DNA from: Clostridia bacterium
Lineage (GTDB): Bacteria > Bacillota > Clostridia > Oscillospirales > CAG-272
Reading direction: 5' to 3'
Length of the DNA: 7,809 bases
NCBI GenBank assembly: GCA_017518025.1
Contig: JAFWWR010000205.1
Location: 1 to 7,809 of the forward strand
Shown here: positions 5,490 to 7,809 of the stretch, piece by piece
Layout: the number at the start of each line of letters is the position of its first letter
Numbering within the stretch: the first letter of the stretch is position 1
Translations under genes and position numbers: made by a program
Notes under the pieces: generated by a model
What the model saw: the letters and a program-made list of their open reading frames with translations, nothing else
Databases searched by the model: none
What the model was told of the DNA's origin: nothing

Positions 5490-6969
5490 GGCCGCCCGCG
5501 CGGCGGAAAAAGCGAAAAAAAGCGGCAAAAGGCGCCTGCCCTCCATGAGGTCGAAGGTGCTTTTGTCGCTTGTTCTCTTCTCCGCGGCGGTACTGCTCGT
5601 AATGTGGCTCTTTCAGTCGTTTCTGTTCGGTCCACTCTACAGATCGGTCCGCACGACGGAAGTGAAAAAGTGCGCCGCCTCCCTCAAGAAATGCGACGCG
5701 GACTCCCTCGAAAGGGAGTGCGAGCGGCTCGGGAGGAAGTATAACATCTGTGTTTCCGTGTTCACCGTGGGGCCCGCCGGGGAGACTCGCGTCGCCGAGT
5801 GGCACAACGTGATGAATCCCGTGTGCTTCATCCACAGCTATTCGTCGGATTCGCTTGTGTACGACCTGTACATGGAGGCCCGTGAGACCGGGCAGGCGAG
5901 AAAGACCGTCAAGGTGGACGTGCCGGGAGAAGGAAAGACCCCGGACGCCGACAACGGCGAGAGCATGATCTTCGCTTACCTCACGGAGCGCGACGGCGGC
6001 GAGACGCTCATCGTTCTCAACACCTTCGTGCGGCCGCTGGCGTCGACCGAGGCGACTCTCAGGATCATCACCCTCATCGTCACGGGGTTCGTCATCGCGG
6101 CGGCGGCGATCCTGTCGCTGATCCTCTCAAGGCGGCTGTCGCGGCCTATCGTCAGCATGAGCGGCGGCGCGGGACGGCTCGCCGCGGGCGACTACGGCGT
6201 CAGATTCGGAGGCGGCGGCTACCGGGAGGCGGACGAGCTTGCCGAAACGCTGAATCTCGCCGCCCGGGAGATGGGGCAGACAGACCGGATGAGGCGCGAC
6301 CTCATCGCCAACGTGTCCCACGACCTGAGGACTCCCCTGACCATCATTTCGGGGTACTCCGAGATCATGCGCGACATCCCCGGGGAGATGACGGCGAAAA
6401 ACATACAGACCGTCATCGACGAGACGAAGACTCTGTCCACTCTGGTGAACGATATGCTCGAGTCCTCGAAGCTCTCCGACGGCGCGGTGACGCTCCGCCC
6501 CGAGACCTTCGATATGGGCGAGGCGGTAAGTGAGGCCGTGAGACGGTACGCCGCCGTGTACGGCCCCCAGGGCTACTCTATCACGGCGGAATGCGACGGA
6601 GGCCAGGTGACCGCCGACCGGATGCGGATCGGAGAGGCGCTCTATAATCTGCTGAACAACGCGGTGAACTACACCGGCGACGACAAAAAGATCTTTGTCC
6701 GCCAGACGGCCCGGAACGGCAGGGTGCGCGTGGAGATCACGGACACCGGAGACGGCATCCCCGAGGAGGAACTGCCGCTTATCTGGGACAGATACTACAA
6801 ATCGAAGGAATTCCACCGCCGCACCGGCGCGGGAACGGGACTGGGGCTCTCCATCGTGAAGAACATCCTGATCCTCCACGGCGCGGAATTCGGCGTGAGA
6901 TCGCGCAAGGGCGAGGGAAGCACGTTCTGGTTCGAGCTCGCGCAGACGGACAACGGGAGGGAAGAATGA
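5476..6969 (+). CDS. Membrane sensor histidine kinase (HAMP, HisKA, HATPase)
   Basis: Partner kinase of the preceding regulator. The likely start is TTG at 5476, inside the regulator gene (14-nt overlap), with AGAGGAG at 5457-5463 (12-base gap) and GGGG closer in; an ATG at 5545 would shorten it by 23 residues, and the choice is uncertain. With the TTG start it has 497 aa. A basic Lys/Ala-rich N-terminus is followed by TM1 (about 27-51), an outside domain (about 52-193), TM2 (about 194-217) and a HAMP segment (about 218-268). The dimerisation domain carries H282 in SHDLRTPL. The ATP-binding domain shows the N box (NLLNNAVNY, N395), DTGDGIP, the F-box region LIWDRYYKS and GTGLGLSIV. All catalytic boxes are intact. 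The outside domain matches no sensor fold I recognise; it has five cysteines (66, 73, 82, 92, 117). Its signal is unknown. Confidence 0.94.
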   Translation: MKTDKAARAAEKAKKSGKRRLPSMRSKVLLSLVLFSAAVLLVMWLFQSFLFGPLYRSVRTTEVKKCAASLKKCDADSLERECERLGRKYNICVSVFTVGPAGETRVAEWHNVMNPVCFIHSYSSDSLVYDLYMEARETGQARKTVKVDVPGEGKTPDADNGESMIFAYLTERDGGETLIVLNTFVRPLASTEATLRIITLIVTGFVIAAAAILSLILSRRLSRPIVSMSGGAGRLAAGDYGVRFGGGGYREADELAETLNLAAREMGQTDRMRRDLIANVSHDLRTPLTIISGYSEIMRDIPGEMTAKNIQTVIDETKTLSTLVNDMLESSKLSDGAVTLRPETFDMGEAVSEAVRRYAAVYGPQGYSITAECDGGQVTADRMRIGEALYNLLNNAVNYTGDDKKIFVRQTARNGRVRVEITDTGDGIPEEELPLIWDRYYKSKEFHRRTGAGTGLGLSIVKNILILHGAEFGVRSRKGEGSTFWFELAQTDNGREE

Positions 6970-7616
6970 AATACGACCTTGTGATATTCGATATGGACGG
7001 CACGGTGCTGGACACGCTGGGCGACCTCACCGCGGCGCTGAACCACACTCTCCGCGGACAGGGTTTTCCCGAACATACGCGTGACGAGGTGAAAAGCTAC
7101 ATCGGCAACGGCGTGAAAATGCTGCTCAAACGCGGCGCGCCGGAGGGGACGGACGACAAGACTCTTGCCGAAATGTATAAGACGTATGTCGAATATTATT
7201 TCTCGCATCTGGACGTCAGCACGAAGCCCTACGACGGGATCACGGAGCTGCTCCACAAGCTCGGAGAGAGCGGCGTGAAACGCGCTTTGCTCTCGAACAA
7301 GACGGACATGGCGGCGCGGTCCCTGTGCGACGAGTATTTCCCCGGACTTTTCGATCTGGCTCACGGCGAGAGGGAAGGGGTACCGAGAAAGCCCGCGCCG
7401 GACGGGGTGTTCGAGATCCTTAGGGAGATCGGGATCCCCGCGGAGCGGACCCTCTACGTGGGCGACTCCGGGGTGGACCTGGAGACGGCGCGTCGTGCGG
7501 GGCTGGACTGCGTGATCGTCGACTGGGGGTATCTGAACAGCGAGGTCACGCTGAACGAGGGGCGGGAGTTTTCCGTCTCCTCGACGGACGAGATCGAACG
7601 GATTATATTTGAATAA
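6966..7616 (+). CDS. HAD-superfamily hydrolase, phosphoglycolate phosphatase-like (subfamily IA)
   Basis: A cytoplasmic phosphatase acting through a phospho-aspartate intermediate. The ATG overlaps the kinase stop as ATGA, with GGGAGG at 6955-6960 five bases upstream, so its translation is probably coupled to the kinase. The 216-aa product has all four HAD motifs: DMDGT with nucleophile D9 and acid/base D11, S110 in LLSNKT, K142 in RKPAPDG, and GDSGVD with D167 and D171. A helical cap of about 70 residues after motif I (about 17-85) and the overall length match the Gph/PGP group. The substrate cannot be read from sequence: phosphoglycolate, pyrophosphate, sugar phosphates or nucleotides are all possible in this family. 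It may be a housekeeping gene placed at the end of the operon, or may serve the same response as the two-component system. A terminator follows 7 bases after its stop. Confidence 0.92.
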   Translation: MKYDLVIFDMDGTVLDTLGDLTAALNHTLRGQGFPEHTRDEVKSYIGNGVKMLLKRGAPEGTDDKTLAEMYKTYVEYYFSHLDVSTKPYDGITELLHKLGESGVKRALLSNKTDMAARSLCDEYFPGLFDLAHGEREGVPRKPAPDGVFEILREIGIPAERTLYVGDSGVDLETARRAGLDCVIVDWGYLNSEVTLNEGREFSVSSTDEIERIIFE

Positions 7617-7622
7617 AAGGAT

Positions 7623-7654
7623 AGCCCCGCGGCACTGCCGCGGGGCTGATTTTT
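7623..7654 (+). terminator. Intrinsic terminator, probably bidirectional
   Basis: AGCCCCGCGGC (7623-7633) pairs perfectly with GCCGCGGGGCT (7637-7647) around a three-base loop, followed on the plus strand by TTTTT at 7650-7654. Read on the minus strand, the same stem is followed by a TCCTTTTATT run. It therefore can end both the regulator-kinase-phosphatase transcript and the convergent msrA transcript. The plus-strand U tract overlaps the msrA stop codon. Confidence 0.88.
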
Positions 7655-7809
7655 ACTGATTTGCGCCGGACAGGCGCTCTTTTCTTCCGGAGGTCTCAAG
7701 CTCTCGCTCGAACTCCTCGGGGTTTTTCAGGTGATAGTCCTGGTGGCGCTCCTCGGCGGGCCAGAACGACTTGAACGGCTCCACTGAGATGAACACCTCT
7801 CTGCCGGAG
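7653..7809 (-). CDS. msrA: Peptide methionine sulfoxide reductase A, C-terminal fragment (5' end beyond window)
   Basis: On the minus strand a frame enters from the right edge and ends at TAA (7655-7653). The 52 residues visible include VFISVEPFKSFWPAEERHQD followed by YHLKNP, which match the conserved C-terminal part of MsrA (family pattern F-[YW]-x-AE-x-x-HQ-x-Y-x-x-KNP). MsrA reduces methionine-S-sulfoxide in proteins using thioredoxin-type electrons. The catalytic N-terminal GCFW motif lies outside the window. The tail after KNP (PEEFERELETSGRKERLSG) is charged and has no cysteine, so a resolving Cys, if present, is not in this part. The gene converges on the HAD phosphatase and shares its terminator. 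An MsrA-MsrB fusion with MsrA last remains possible. Confidence 0.85.
   Translation of the reverse strand, partial: SGREVFISVEPFKSFWPAEERHQDYHLKNPEEFERELETSGRKERLSGANQ

Noticed and set aside
4797..5546. Minus-strand open frame of about 249 codons opposite the response regulator
   Set aside because: It is a shadow of a gene with complete family motifs and has no recognisable domain of its own; the same applies to the minus-strand frames at 2431-3114 and 6127-6879.
1918..6969. Glycopeptide (vancomycin) resistance cluster, given a VanY-type enzyme near a regulator-kinase pair
   Set aside because: No vanH, vanA/B ligase or vanX gene is present, and the HtrA gene intervenes. VanY-type carboxypeptidases are common in normal cell-wall metabolism.
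7454..7699. Minus-strand open frame of 81 codons across the terminator and the end of the phosphatase gene
   Set aside because: It runs through a terminator hairpin and overlaps two supported genes in other frames; the real minus-strand gene here is the msrA fragment in a different frame.

Overview
The window looks like a stretch of ordinary chromosome from a moderately GC-rich Gram-positive bacterium, most likely of the Clostridia (Bacillota). The reasons are strong AGGAG/GGAGG-type ribosome binding sites, a TTG start, a PNPase of Firmicute type, and envelope proteins built as a cytoplasmic tail, one membrane anchor and an outside domain (an HtrA protease and a VanY-type carboxypeptidase). 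The assignment rests on protein style only; no rRNA or other decisive marker is present. I see no insertion sequence, phage gene, CRISPR array, tRNA or rRNA.

Layout. At 1-1830 is polynucleotide phosphorylase (pnp), cut at its 5' end by the window edge. A short gap with a perfect GAAA-loop hairpin leads to a membrane-anchored D,D-carboxypeptidase of peptidase family M15 (1918-3141). A 135-base AT-richer leader with a TATAAT box and a CUUG-loop hairpin precedes an HtrA/DegP-type serine protease with a PDZ domain (3277-4746). After a 13-bp hairpin without a U tract come three tightly packed genes: an OmpR-family response regulator (4815-5489), a membrane histidine kinase (5476-6969, 14-nt overlap) and an HAD phosphatase (6966-7616, ATGA overlap). 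A good terminator hairpin at 7623-7654 separates these from the C-terminal end of a peptide methionine sulfoxide reductase A gene that runs in on the minus strand from the right edge (7653-7809). That fragment has no start codon inside the window.

How the genes may work together. The carboxypeptidase trims peptidoglycan stem peptides, HtrA handles damaged exported proteins, and the two-component system probably senses something at the membrane. HtrA genes next to or controlled by two-component systems are known in Gram-positive bacteria (CssRS in Bacillus, CiaRH in Streptococcus), so an envelope-stress locus is a reasonable inference but is not shown by the sequence. The HAD phosphatase is probably translationally coupled to the kinase. 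PNPase is RNA-turnover housekeeping and MsrA is oxidative repair; they are probably just neighbours.

I did not find a clear undescribed system. The points most worth checking are the two intergenic hairpins without proper U tracts, the htrA leader with its overlapping 19-codon ORF, the five cysteines in the kinase's outside domain, the C-terminal extension of the carboxypeptidase, and the coupling of an HAD phosphatase to a two-component system.
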